The notes under the pieces were generated by a model that was not told the DNA's origin, made no database searches, and worked only from the letters and a program-made list of their open reading frames with translations. A DNA stretch of 64,000 bases from Methylobacterium sp. E-066 (lineage in GTDB: Bacteria > Pseudomonadota > Alphaproteobacteria > Rhizobiales > Beijerinckiaceae): contig NZ_JAKSYO010000089.1 in assembly GCF_022829635.1 (NCBI RefSeq), positions 1 to 64,000 on the forward strand, read 5' to 3'. Below, piece after piece: positions 45,982 through 54,292 of this stretch; the first letter of the stretch is position 1; the number at the start of each line of letters is the position of its first letter. A program made the position numbers and the translations under genes.

Positions 45982-46159
45982 GGCGCAGGCATCCAGCGGT
46001 CGTGCCAGCATAGCGGCTTCGTGCGAGTCCGTCGCTGGACCTCGGGCCGCAGGTCGGGCGCAGATCAAAACAGCCCCGTTTTACCTCCTTCGACCTGCAA
46101 CCGAGTGCTTAACACGCCGTTATGAGACTGAAGGTCTTCGTGCCATCGCGGAGGAATCA

Positions 46160-46342
46160 GTGAGCATCTTTCAGATCAAGCAGGCGACGAGCGGCGCCGT
46201 CCTCTGGACCGGCGCGGCCGACGACGAGAAGACGGCGCTCGACGCCATGGCCCGCGAGGCCGGGTATCGCGACTTCTCAGCCCTGCCGGACACGATCCGC
46301 GCCAGCGGGCTCGAAGCGGCCAAGCTGGACCTGATTTCTTAA
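46160..46342 (+). CDS. Small conserved-looking protein of unknown function
   Basis: A 60-residue protein (GTG start with GGAGG at 5-nt spacing): MSIFQIKQATSGAVLWTGAADDEKTALDAMAREAGYRDFSALPD... It looks like a compact alpha/beta domain without membrane segments. The good ribosome site and an intrinsic terminator at 46372-46404 support a real transcription unit. It is short enough to be missed by gene callers. Function unknown. Confidence 0.65.
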   Translation: MSIFQIKQATSGAVLWTGAADDEKTALDAMAREAGYRDFSALPDTIRASGLEAAKLDLIS

Positions 46343-46371
46343 TTCAGCCGATTCCTGAGCCCCTTCATCCC

Positions 46372-46404
46372 GGCGTCCGTCCTCGCAGACGGGCGCCTTT
46401 TTTT
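46372..46404 (+). terminator. Intrinsic terminator
   Basis: A stem GGCGTCCGTC/GACGGGCGCC with a 6-nt loop, followed by seven T, placed 30 nt past the stop of the 60-residue protein gene. Confidence 0.85.
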
Positions 46405-46428
46405 ATGCCTGGATTGCAACGGCCCTCA

Positions 46429-46522
46429 CCGTCATTGCGAGCGCAGCGAAGCGACCCAGGGACACGCCGCAATCTGGGATCGCTCGCTGCCCTGGGTCGC
46501 TTCGCTGCGCTCGCGATGACGG
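46429..46522. repeat. Palindromic intergenic repeat, family A
   Basis: Second copy of the repeat at 24-117 (CCGTCATTGCGAGCGCAGCG arms), immediately downstream of an intrinsic terminator and 45 bp from the stop of the convergent glycosyltransferase gene. Confidence 0.85.
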
Positions 46523-46566
46523 AGTGGTTTGATCGGCCGAGCGATGTCTTGGGAAACGGCCGCGTC

Positions 46567-47610
46567 TCAGGCGCGTCCGAGTCGCCGGACGAGCGCCTCG
46601 ATCGCCGCCGCACAATCCTGGATCGCGCTCGGCCGGTGCAGGCCCGCGATCACCGATGGGTCGAGGGCCAGGCCGGCGCGGACCAGTCCGGGCCACGCCT
46701 CGGCGGCCGGCCAGCCCGGATGGACGATGGCGGCGCCGAGCCTGTGCAGCGCCTCGGCCTTTTCTGTCTGCTCACCGTAGGCACGCTCCTCCGGCAGGCA
46801 CAGGAAGCGCTTGCCCTGTCCGGCTGCCAGCGCCACGAGGCCGTCGCCGCCGCCGCCGACCAGTAGGGCCGCCCGGGCGATCCGCGTCTCGACGTCATCG
46901 ACCCAGCCGTGCAGGTGCAGGTTGTTCGGGATCTCGGCGGAGCCCGATACGGGGCCAAACACATGCCAGGGCCGGTCGGGCACGGCGCGGGCTGCCGCGG
47001 CCAGATCGGCCACATCACCCCCCGCGCCGCCGCGGCCGAACACCACGACGATGGCGTCGTTCTCCTCCGCAGCCGTCTGAGCCGGCGCGCCGAGGAAGCC
47101 GGCATAATGCGTCTTGGCGCGGATCCAGTCCGGCACGCCGGCACCGTCGAGGGCTTCGGGGAAGGGCGCGAGCAGGCGCGCGGCGCTGCGGAAGGCTTCG
47201 CAATGCGGCCTGTCGGTCCGGGTGCCGGCGAGGCGCACCACCAGGGTCGGGACCGACAGGAGCCGGGCCAGCAGCGCGATTTCGACCGAGACGTCGACCA
47301 CGATGAGGGCCGGGTCGGTCCGCCCGACCCATTCGGCGATGCGCGCCATCCGGGTACGCACGCCGGGATGGTTCAGGGGGGCGTAGTGCAGGGCTTCGGG
47401 CCGCTCGGCCTCGCCGTCCCGTCCGTCGAAGTCCGATCCGCCGAGCGGGCGGTCGTCGGGCAGGTCGAGCACGTCCAGGCCGCTAGTGTCGAACTCCGCC
47501 AGGGTGCCGATCAGCGTGCAGGGCCGGGGCAGGGCGGCGGCGACCGCGCGGGCGCGCTGCAGGTGGCCCGCGCCCTGGTGGTGGACGTACCAGCCGATCC
47601 CGCGGGTCAC
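46567..47610 (-). CDS. Glycosyltransferase, GT-B type (MurG/UGT-like)
   Basis: About 347 residues from a GTG at 47610 that overlaps the stop of the upstream glycosyltransferase gene (GTGA overlap), so the two are translationally coupled. The N-terminal half begins GIGWYVHHQGAGHLQRARAVAAALP, a glycine-rich donor/acceptor loop of the UDP-GlcNAc:polyprenol or MurG-like fold. The C-terminal half has VVVFGRGGAGGDVADLA, HLHGWVDDVETRIARAALLVGGGGDGLVALAAGQGKRFLCLPEERAYGEQ, the nucleotide-sugar binding region. The acceptor is unknown; surface polysaccharide assembly is likely. Confidence 0.78.
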   Translation of the reverse strand: MTRGIGWYVHHQGAGHLQRARAVAAALPRPCTLIGTLAEFDTSGLDVLDLPDDRPLGGSDFDGRDGEAERPEALHYAPLNHPGVRTRMARIAEWVGRTDPALIVVDVSVEIALLARLLSVPTLVVRLAGTRTDRPHCEAFRSAARLLAPFPEALDGAGVPDWIRAKTHYAGFLGAPAQTAAEENDAIVVVFGRGGAGGDVADLAAAARAVPDRPWHVFGPVSGSAEIPNNLHLHGWVDDVETRIARAALLVGGGGDGLVALAAGQGKRFLCLPEERAYGEQTEKAEALHRLGAAIVHPGWPAAEAWPGLVRAGLALDPSVIAGLHRPSAIQDCAAAIEALVRRLGRA

Positions 47611-48701
47611 GCGGCGTCCCGCAGCGACAGGGCGAGGGCGTCGAGGTCGGCGAGCGCCCGGTCGAGGGGGCATTCCCGCGCCGGTGCGCTGCGCGATTCG
47701 AGGATGCGGTCGGCCCGCTCCACGAAGGCGATGTCGTTGGGGCAATCGCCCAGGGCGGCCAATTCGTCGGCACTGAGCCCGAGCCGGGCGCAGGCCTCGG
47801 CCCGGGCCGGTCCGGCGAGGTGGAACGCCCGGCGCAGGGCGGCCCGGCGCAGGACCAGGGCCTGCCAATGGGCCGCCTCGGGCAGGAGGTAGGGCTCGCC
47901 GTCGAGCACCCGGGCGCGGCGGGCCATCTCGGTGGCCATGCCGCCCGAGACCCGGCCCTGGTGCCGGGCCGAGACCATCACGCGCACGTCCGGGCCGTGG
48001 CGCAGGCGGGCGCCGCTCTCCCGGAGCAGGTTGACGAGGGCATTGTCCTCGCCGCAGGGCAGGGGCGGCAGCCCGCCGACCGCGCGGTAGAGCGCCACCG
48101 GGACGGCGAGGCTGGCGCCGGTATGGTCGCCGTGGCGCGGGGCCGGGTCGTGCGGCGGCGGATCGAGGATGTCCTCCAGGCGCCGGACCGCGGCCCAGTA
48201 GCGCTCGATCCGCGCGTGCAGCTCGGCGAGCCGCGGATCGGCGGCGCCGTCCGCGTCGATCACCAGTCGCCCGCCGACGACGTCGGCCGCCCGCAGCGCC
48301 CGCAGGTTGGCCGCGACCCAGTCGGCCGGCAGGCGCGCATCGGCGTCGGTGGTGAGCAGGATCCCATCCGGGCCGGTCTCGGCGTCGAGCCAGTCGGCGC
48401 CGGAATCGAGGGCCATGCGCCGGGCGGTGCCGACATGGGCCTGCACGCCCTCAAGCGCCGCCTCGATCACCCGCAGGGCCAGGGTCGCGAGGGCGCCCGA
48501 TTCTTGAAGGGCGCGGACCGCCGGCACCGTGCCGTCGGTGCAGTTGTTGGCGAGCACCACCACCCGCAGCGGCGCCTCGGCCGAAAAGCCGTCCTGCCGG
48601 GCCAGGGAGGCGAGCAGCAGCGGCAGCCGCTCCGCCTCATTGCGCGCGGGGATGCAGACGACGCAGGGCCGGGCGATCGGGGCGGCGGTTGCGAGGGTCA
48701 T
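47607..48701 (-). CDS. Glycosyltransferase family 2 protein
   Basis: A 364-residue GT-A fold enzyme. The N-terminus is CVVCIPARNEAERLPLLLASLARQD, with the nucleotide-sugar binding Asp in VVVLANNCTDGT and the DxD motif as TTDADARLPADWVAANL. Catalytic-base region features HGDHTGASLAVPVALYRAVGGLPPLPCGEDNALVNLLRESGA. The C-terminal extension (about 100 residues) contains PNDIAFVERADRIL. The next gene overlaps it by 4 nt. The GT4 gene (49039-50133) lies upstream on the same strand, so the three probably build one glycan. Confidence 0.83.
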   Translation of the reverse strand: MTLATAAPIARPCVVCIPARNEAERLPLLLASLARQDGFSAEAPLRVVVLANNCTDGTVPAVRALQESGALATLALRVIEAALEGVQAHVGTARRMALDSGADWLDAETGPDGILLTTDADARLPADWVAANLRALRAADVVGGRLVIDADGAADPRLAELHARIERYWAAVRRLEDILDPPPHDPAPRHGDHTGASLAVPVALYRAVGGLPPLPCGEDNALVNLLRESGARLRHGPDVRVMVSARHQGRVSGGMATEMARRARVLDGEPYLLPEAAHWQALVLRRAALRRAFHLAGPARAEACARLGLSADELAALGDCPNDIAFVERADRILESRSAPARECPLDRALADLDALALSLRDAA

Positions 48702-48871
48702 AGCGGTTTTCCCAACCTCATCGTCGCGAACGCAAGACGGGGCGCACTTCCCTTATTCGCAAGGGCGCGGGCCCCGCAGATACGAGGGGCACACGTTCGC
48801 AGGCCGGGCGCGTCCCCAAGCGTCCGTGGGCGGTTTGATGCCTACACAACGCTTTGTTCAGGCCGCGACGC

Positions 48872-48970
48872 GCTCCCTCTCCCGTGCGGGAGAGGGTTGG
48901 GGTGAGGGACCAGGTTTCTCCGGAGAGGTCGCATCCCTCACCCTGTCCCTCTCCCGCACGGGAGAGGGGA
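48872..48970. repeat. Palindromic intergenic repeat, family D
   Basis: Arms CTCCCTCTCCCGTGCGGGAG and its reverse complement, with additional GGTTGGGGTGAGG / CCTCACCCTG pairing between them. It lies in the 337-bp gap between two same-strand glycosyltransferase genes, which holds no gene. A decayed copy is at 22089-22122. Confidence 0.8.
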
Positions 48971-49038
48971 CCCGCGCCTTGTCCCGAAAGGTGTAAAGCC
49001 ACTCGCCCTGCTGGGAGAGCGGTCCGCACTGCTTTCGT

Positions 49039-50133
49039 TTAAGCCCGTCCCCCGGCCACCCGCAGCGTCGGCCGGGCCCGCTCGGCGCAGCGCGCCATCA
49101 CGGCATCGTAGGTTTCGAGGTAGCGCTCGGTCATGGCGGCGGCGTCGTAGAGCGCCTCGGCGCGGTCGCGGCAGGCGCGGCGCGACAGGCCGGCCGCCTC
49201 GCGGATCGCCACCGAAAGGTCGTGCGAATCGTCCGGCCGGGCCAGGCGCCCGCATTGCGCGTCGAGGATGTCGGGCATCGCGCCCCGGCGGAAGGCGGCC
49301 ACCGGCGTGCCGCAGGCCAAAGCCTCGGCAACCACCAGGCCGAACGGCTCTTCCCAGCGCGGCGAGACGATCGCCACCCGGGCGCGGCCGATATGGTGCG
49401 CGAGGTCCCGGTGCGAGAGATGTCCGAGATGGGTCAGGTCCGGCCCGAGCCGCGGGGCGATCTCGGCCGCCCAGTAGCCGGGATTGAGCTTCGGCCCGGC
49501 GAATTGCAGCGGCAATCCGGCCGCGCGGGCGGCGTCGATGGCGAGGTGGAGCCCCTTCTCGGGCACGATCCGGCCGGACCAGAACACGAAGGGCGGATCA
49601 TCGGGCGCGTCGGAATACGCGAAGGTCGAGAGGTCGACGCCGTTATCGACCACCTGGGCGCCCGGCACGAGGGATTGCCATTCCTGGGCGAGCGACGGCG
49701 ACACTGCCAGGAAGGCCATGTCGGGATCGGCCACCTCCACGCCCGAGACCAGGGCGTCGAAGGGCGGCGTGTGCAGCACCGTGACCCAGGGCAGCCCGAG
49801 CCGGGCGCTGAGCTGCAGGGGCAGGGCGTGCAGGGAATTGTTGTGCACGAGATCGAAGCCGCCGGCCGCCACCATCTCCATCATGCGCCGGTAGGCGTCG
49901 TATTCGGCCGCGTCGATCGCCTCCTCGCGCTCGGGATCCGCCAGGGCGTCGCCAGTCGGGTCGCAGAGCATCACCGGATCGAGGGCCGGGTCCGAGCCGC
50001 GGCTGGCGAACAGGGTCACATCGTGCCCGTGCCGCTTCAACGCCACGGTGAGGAGATGGGTGTGCATCTCCAGACCGCCGGCATAGGGCTGGCCGATCGG
50101 GTACTTCAGATGTGCCAGGACAGCGATCTTCAC
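49039..50133 (-). CDS. Glycosyltransferase family 4 protein
   Basis: 364 residues from a GTG start. The GT-B fold shows MKIAVLAHLKYPIGQPYAGGLEMHTHLLTVALKRHGHDVTLFASRG at the N-terminus and the family EX7E-type donor motif in SPRWEEPFGLVVAEALACGTPVAAFRRGAMPDIL. HTPPFDALVSG and NGVDLSTFAY are typical acceptor and linker segments. It is the promoter-proximal member of the glycosyltransferase group, about 340 bp from the next. Related enzymes glycosylate lipids or exopolysaccharide, but the product is not predictable. Confidence 0.87.
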   Translation of the reverse strand: MKIAVLAHLKYPIGQPYAGGLEMHTHLLTVALKRHGHDVTLFASRGSDPALDPVMLCDPTGDALADPEREEAIDAAEYDAYRRMMEMVAAGGFDLVHNNSLHALPLQLSARLGLPWVTVLHTPPFDALVSGVEVADPDMAFLAVSPSLAQEWQSLVPGAQVVDNGVDLSTFAYSDAPDDPPFVFWSGRIVPEKGLHLAIDAARAAGLPLQFAGPKLNPGYWAAEIAPRLGPDLTHLGHLSHRDLAHHIGRARVAIVSPRWEEPFGLVVAEALACGTPVAAFRRGAMPDILDAQCGRLARPDDSHDLSVAIREAAGLSRRACRDRAEALYDAAAMTERYLETYDAVMARCAERARPTLRVAGGRA

Positions 50134-50318
50134 GCGCGCACCGAATCCGGTTGTGTGGGGATCTTTGCCGGCCGCAGCGGAGCGAGAGGATTTTCGTCCG
50201 CAGCGAGCGTGGCGGGTATCATGCCCATCTTGTCTTCACCAAGCGTTGCGTCATCGAGGCCGGGAGCGACGACGGACGCAGCGCGTTCCCGACTACATAA
50301 GGGCCGCGGTCTGAACCG

Positions 50319-51017
50319 ATGATGATCGAGACGACAGATCGACCATTCAGCCGGGTCCGCCATCCGGCCTGGGTGCGCCTGACCCACTGGACCGGCGCGG
50401 CCGCGACCCTGGCGCTGATGGTCAGCGGCACCGCGATCCTGCTGGCCCTGCCGAAGCTGTTCTGGGGCGAGACCGGGGCCAACGACGCGCCGGCCTGGAT
50501 CACCCTGCCGCTGCCGGTCGATCTCGAGCAGACCGGCTGGGCGCGCAACCTGCATTTCCTGGCCGCCTGGATTTTCGTCCTCAACGGCGCCGCCTATCTG
50601 GGCCTTGCCCTGCTGCGCGGGCACCTGCGGCGGCGCCTGCTGCCGGAGCCCGCCGAGATCCGGCCGCGGGCGCTCGCCGGCGAGATCCGGGCGCACCTGC
50701 ACCTGCGCGGCGGGGCACCGCCCACAGGCCGCTACAACGCCCTCCAGAAGATCGCCTATCTGGTCGTCCTGCTGGTGCTTGCGCCGCTGATGCTGCTCAC
50801 CGGCCTGACGATGTCGCCCGGCATCACCGCGGCCTGGCCGGAGCTGTTCAGCCTGTTCGGCGGCCGGCAATCGGCCCGGACGATCCACTTCCTGTCGGCC
50901 TTCGCGATGGTGGCGTTCCTCGCCATCCACATCTGGCAGGTGCTGGCCAACCGGCCGGTGGAACTCATGCGCGGCATGACCGTCGGGCGGGCCGGCAACG
51001 CGGAGGAGACCCGATGA
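50319..51017 (+). CDS. Cytochrome b (b561-type) membrane protein
   Basis: A 232-residue integral membrane protein with four core helices and histidines that can ligate two hemes: HPAWVRLTHWTG, ARNLHFLAAWIFVLNG, TIHFLSAFAMVAFLAIHIWQ. It belongs to the prokaryotic cytochrome b561/hydrogenase-type b family. Its stop overlaps the start of the molybdopterin enzyme gene (ATGA), so the two are translationally coupled. It is therefore likely the membrane electron-transfer partner of that enzyme, passing electrons to or from quinone. ATG at 50319 or the one at 50322 could serve. Confidence 0.85.
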   Translation: MMIETTDRPFSRVRHPAWVRLTHWTGAAATLALMVSGTAILLALPKLFWGETGANDAPAWITLPLPVDLEQTGWARNLHFLAAWIFVLNGAAYLGLALLRGHLRRRLLPEPAEIRPRALAGEIRAHLHLRGGAPPTGRYNALQKIAYLVVLLVLAPLMLLTGLTMSPGITAAWPELFSLFGGRQSARTIHFLSAFAMVAFLAIHIWQVLANRPVELMRGMTVGRAGNAEETR

Positions 51018-51754
51018 GCGCGCTGACCCGACGCCGCCTGATCCTCGGGACCGCCGGCTTCGGCGCCGCCGGCCTCGTCGGCGGCTGCGAGCCCGGGGCG
51101 CCGCAGCTGCGCCCCAACCCCTACGGCCTGAGCGACTGGCTGACCTTCGCGGGGCAGCGCCTGCTGCTGGCGCGCCAGCCGCTCGCCCGGGAATTCGGGC
51201 CCGAAGCGATCTCGGCCGTGTTCCCGACGATCAACACCACCGACCCGGACGACCCCGCCTATCGCCGTTCGAAGGCGCTGGGCTTCTCGGATTGGCGTCT
51301 GCCGGTCACCGGACTCGTCGAGCGGCCGGGCGCGTTCTCGCTGGCCGAGCTGAAGGCGATGCCGGCGCGCACGCAGATCACGCTCCATTCCTGCGAGCAG
51401 GGCTGGTCGGCGATCGGCCAATGGACCGGCGTGCCGCTGTCCCTGGTGCTCGCCGCCGTCGGGATGCGCCCGGAGGCGCGCTACGTGGTGATCCGCAGCG
51501 TCGACGGCTGGTGGGACAGCTACGACCTGTTCGACGCCCTGCATCCCCAGACGATCCTGGCCTACGGCATGAACGGCTCCGACCTGCCGGTGGCCCACGG
51601 CGCCCCTGTGCGCCTGCGGGTGGAGCGCCAGCTCGGCTACAAGTCCTTGAAATACCTCGCCAGCATCGAGGCTGTGGACCGTGTCGACGGCATCGGCCAC
51701 GGCCGCGGCAGCCTGGTCGCGGGCCTCGGGTTCAGCTGGTACGCTGGCATCTGA
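51014..51754 (+). CDS. Molybdopterin-dependent oxidoreductase (sulfite oxidase/MsrP fold)
   Basis: 246 residues. A Tat-type leader (MSALTRRRLILGTAGFGAAGLVGG) with the twin-arginine motif precedes a sulfite-oxidase-like molybdopterin domain; a lipobox-like GGC follows, so the protein may be a Tat lipoprotein. The molybdenum-ligand Cys is Cys127 in LHSCEQGWSAIGQWTGVPL. The family pattern LKAMPART and GYKSLKYLASIEAVDR is present. The periplasmic enzyme would take electrons from or give them to the coupled cytochrome b. Substrate is not assignable: MsrP uses methionine sulfoxide, but its partner MsrQ is a different cytochrome. Confidence 0.83.
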   Translation: MSALTRRRLILGTAGFGAAGLVGGCEPGAPQLRPNPYGLSDWLTFAGQRLLLARQPLAREFGPEAISAVFPTINTTDPDDPAYRRSKALGFSDWRLPVTGLVERPGAFSLAELKAMPARTQITLHSCEQGWSAIGQWTGVPLSLVLAAVGMRPEARYVVIRSVDGWWDSYDLFDALHPQTILAYGMNGSDLPVAHGAPVRLRVERQLGYKSLKYLASIEAVDRVDGIGHGRGSLVAGLGFSWYAGI

Positions 51755-51798
51755 GCCGCCCGTCGCGTGGCGGGCAAGGGGACGGGGGCTTGGCGGCG

Positions 51799-52773
51799 AT
51801 GGATCTCACGATCGGGTTGAGCACGTTCGCGGTCGGTGCCGCGGCGCTGGCGGTGATCACGCTGGCGGCCGGCGTGAAGATGATCCCGCAGGGCCACGTC
51901 TTCACGGTCGAGCGGTTCGGCCGCTACAACCGCACCCTGGAATCCGGCCTCGGCCTGATCATCCCCTTCGTCGAGCGCATCGGCCGGCGGGTGAACGTCA
52001 TGGAGCAGGTGATCGACGTCCCGAGCCAGCAAGCCTTCACCCGCGACAATGCCGGCGTGACCATCGACGCGGTGGTGTTCTACCTCGTGCTCGACGCGGC
52101 GCGGGCCTCCTACGAGGTCTCGAACCTTGACCTCGCCATGACCACCCTGACCATGACCAACATCCGCACCGTGGTCGGCTCGATGGATCTCGACCAGCTC
52201 CTCGCCCACCGGGACGAGATCAACGAGCGCCTGCTGCGGGTGCTCGACGCGGCGGCCTCGCCCTGGGGCGTGAAGATCAACCGCATCGAGATCAAGGACA
52301 TCGTGCCCCCGGCCGACCTCGCCGGCGCCATGGCCCGGCAGATGAAGGCCGAGCGCGAGAAGCGCGCCTCGATCCTGGAGGCCGAGGGCCAGCGCGCCGC
52401 CGAGATCCTGCGCGCCGAGGGGCGCAAGCAATCGGCGATCCTGGAGGCGGAAGGCCGCCGCGAGGCCGCGTTCCGCGACGCCGAGGCCCGTGAGCGCTCC
52501 GCCGAAGCCGAGGCGGCGGCGACCGGGATGGTCAGCCGGGCGATCGCCGAGGGCGACATCGCGGCGGCGAACTTTTTGGTAGCGGAGAAATACGTCGACG
52601 CGGTGCGGGCGCTCGCCACCGCGCCGAACCAGCGTGTCGTGGTGGTGCCGATCGAGGCGGCGGCGCTGGCGGGCACGCTGGGCGGCATCGGCGAGCTCAC
52701 CCGCGCGGTCTTCGGCGAAGCGAGCCCGCCCCGGCGCGCGGGTACGCCGCCCAACGTCGCGCCGCGGACCTGA
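51799..52773 (+). CDS. SPFH/stomatin-like membrane protein (QmcA type)
   Basis: A 324-residue protein with one N-terminal helix (AVGAAALAVITLAAGVKMIPQGHVFTVERFGRY) and a stomatin/prohibitin (SPFH) domain, ending with a long Ala/Glu/Arg-rich coiled coil (KAEREKRASILEAEGQRAAEILRAEGRKQSAILEAEGRREA). This family forms large oligomeric rings in membrane microdomains and often affects protein quality control. The NfeD-like gene follows within 3 nt, the typical SPFH-NfeD pair. Confidence 0.9.
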   Translation: MDLTIGLSTFAVGAAALAVITLAAGVKMIPQGHVFTVERFGRYNRTLESGLGLIIPFVERIGRRVNVMEQVIDVPSQQAFTRDNAGVTIDAVVFYLVLDAARASYEVSNLDLAMTTLTMTNIRTVVGSMDLDQLLAHRDEINERLLRVLDAAASPWGVKINRIEIKDIVPPADLAGAMARQMKAEREKRASILEAEGQRAAEILRAEGRKQSAILEAEGRREAAFRDAEARERSAEAEAAATGMVSRAIAEGDIAAANFLVAEKYVDAVRALATAPNQRVVVVPIEAAALAGTLGGIGELTRAVFGEASPPRRAGTPPNVAPRT

Positions 52774-52776
52774 TCC

Positions 52777-53226
52777 GTGGCCGATCCGCTGGCGATCCTC
52801 GCGGCCCTCGGGCCGGCCTGGAGCTGGGTGATCGCCGGCCTCGTCCTGGCCGGTGCCGAGATCGTGGTGCCGGGGGTGTTCCTGATCTGGTTCGGCCTGG
52901 CGGCGCTGGCGACCGGCCTCGCCGCCGCTTTGATCCCGATCCCCTGGCAGGCCCAGACCCTGCTGTTCGCCGGCCTTGCCGTCGTCCTCGTCGGGCTCGC
53001 TACCCGCCTGCACCGCCGGGCCGGACCGCACGACGCCATCCTCAACCGCCCCGACCGCGGCCTGATCGGCCGCGAGGGCGTGCTCGCCGAGCCGATCGTC
53101 CAGGGCACCGGCCGCATCCGCTTCGACGATACGCTCTGGCGCATCGAAGGGCCGGATCTGCCCGCCGCCACGCGCGTGCGGGTGGTCGGGCTATCGGGAA
53201 CGGTGCTGAAGGTGGAGGCGGTGTGA
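52777..53226 (+). CDS. NfeD-like membrane protein
   Basis: 149 residues (GTG start). Two to three helices (WVIAGLVLAGAEIVVPGVFLIWFGLAALATGLAAALI, LLFAGLAVVLVGLATRL) precede a C-terminal OB-fold domain (RGLIGREGVLAEPIVQGTGRIRFDDTLWRIEGPDLPAATRVRVVGLSGTVLKVEAV). It is the short type of NfeD, lacking the ClpP-like protease domain, as is usual for partners of QmcA. It probably assists oligomerisation of the SPFH protein directly upstream. Confidence 0.9.
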   Translation: MADPLAILAALGPAWSWVIAGLVLAGAEIVVPGVFLIWFGLAALATGLAAALIPIPWQAQTLLFAGLAVVLVGLATRLHRRAGPHDAILNRPDRGLIGREGVLAEPIVQGTGRIRFDDTLWRIEGPDLPAATRVRVVGLSGTVLKVEAV

Positions 53227-53537
53227 GGCGGGCGCGTTGGCGAAATACGCGCGCCGACGGCGTCTCCGAAATCCAGTCGATCAGATCCTTCGTGGGCTGA
53301 CGGCGGCGCTGGCGGATCTGCGTTGCGCCGCGGTGCGACCCTTTATCGTCCCGACGGGGCGAAAGCCTTCGCGCCGTAGAGCAAACCTGCTCCGGCATCT
53401 GCATCGGTGACACTCAGGAGAAGCGTCTCACCCGACTGTGACCACCGTCCTACGCAACGATCCCAGTCGGCACAGATTGGGCAGGCGGCCGCCACGTTTC
53501 CGAGCGCGCCTTTCATCCCTGTTCCCACGAGATATCA
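53227..53537. other. Region upstream of the rhodopsin gene
   Basis: About 310 bp with no gene. It must hold the promoter of the rhodopsin-blh unit. I found no clear sigma-70 or general-stress (GGAAC..CGTT) motif by eye. Confidence 0.4.
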
Positions 53538-54287
53538 ATGACGCCTCAATTCTGGCTGTGGCTCGGCTTTGCCGGCATGGCCGCCGGCGCCGCCGTGATC
53601 CTGTTCATGGCGAAGCGCCGGACCCCTGCCGAAGAAGCCGATGGGATCATCCACGGCATCGTGCCGATCATCGCGGCCTGCTCCTACTTCGCCATGGCGA
53701 CCGGGCAGGGGAGTCTGGTTCTCCCCGCCGGTCCCGATGCGGCAGACGCCATGCGGCAGTTCTACTTCGCGCGCTACATCGACTGGACGTTCACCACGCC
53801 CCTGCTGCTGCTCGGCCTGTCGCGGACCGCGATGCATTCCGGGATGCGCCGGCCGGCCGTGGTCTGGGGGCTGATCGGGTCCGACCTGATCATGATCGTG
53901 ACGGCCCTGGCCTTCGGCCTGTCCAACGTCGCCGCGGTGAAGTGGACGTGGTTCGCCATCTCCTGCGGCGCGTTCGTCGCCGTGTTCTATGGGATCTTCG
54001 TGCAGCTGCGTGAGGAGAATGCCGCCGAGCGCGCCGACGTGCGAAAAGCCTTCCTGCGCAATGCCGTGTTCCTCACCGGCGTCTGGTGTGCCTACCCGGT
54101 GGTGCTGCTCATCGGCCAGGACGGCCTCGGCTTCCTGTCGCCGACCCTCGCCCTGGCGGTGATCGCGATCTTGGATCTCACCGCCAAGGTCGTCTACGGC
54201 ATCATGGCCACGATGGAGACGACCCGGGCCGTCGACCGCGACTTGGCGGAGAGCCCGAAATCCGCCCCGCTGCGCCGGGCGGCCTGA
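53538..54287 (+). CDS. Microbial rhodopsin, DTG-motif type (predicted light-driven proton pump)
   Basis: A 249-residue seven-helix protein. Helix C reads ARYIDWTFTTPLLLLG: Arg79, Asp82 (counter-ion/acceptor), Thr86 and Gly93 in place of the usual proton-donor Asp/Glu, so the motif is DTG. Helix G reads AILDLTAKVVYGI, with Asp213 and the retinal-linking Lys217. Leu90 corresponds to the spectral-tuning site, where Leu gives green absorption. The helix-B His that pairs with the counter-ion in proteorhodopsins is not seen at the matching place. The Blh-type retinal-producing oxygenase gene follows after 5 nt. Function as an outward proton pump is inferred. Confidence 0.9.
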   Translation: MTPQFWLWLGFAGMAAGAAVILFMAKRRTPAEEADGIIHGIVPIIAACSYFAMATGQGSLVLPAGPDAADAMRQFYFARYIDWTFTTPLLLLGLSRTAMHSGMRRPAVVWGLIGSDLIMIVTALAFGLSNVAAVKWTWFAISCGAFVAVFYGIFVQLREENAAERADVRKAFLRNAVFLTGVWCAYPVVLLIGQDGLGFLSPTLALAVIAILDLTAKVVYGIMATMETTRAVDRDLAESPKSAPLRRAA

Positions 54288-54292
54288 CGCGG

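Noticed and set aside
50319-51754. An MsrPQ methionine sulfoxide reductase pair
   Set aside because: The molybdoenzyme fits the fold, but the partner cytochrome belongs to the b561-type group rather than MsrQ, so I kept a general name.
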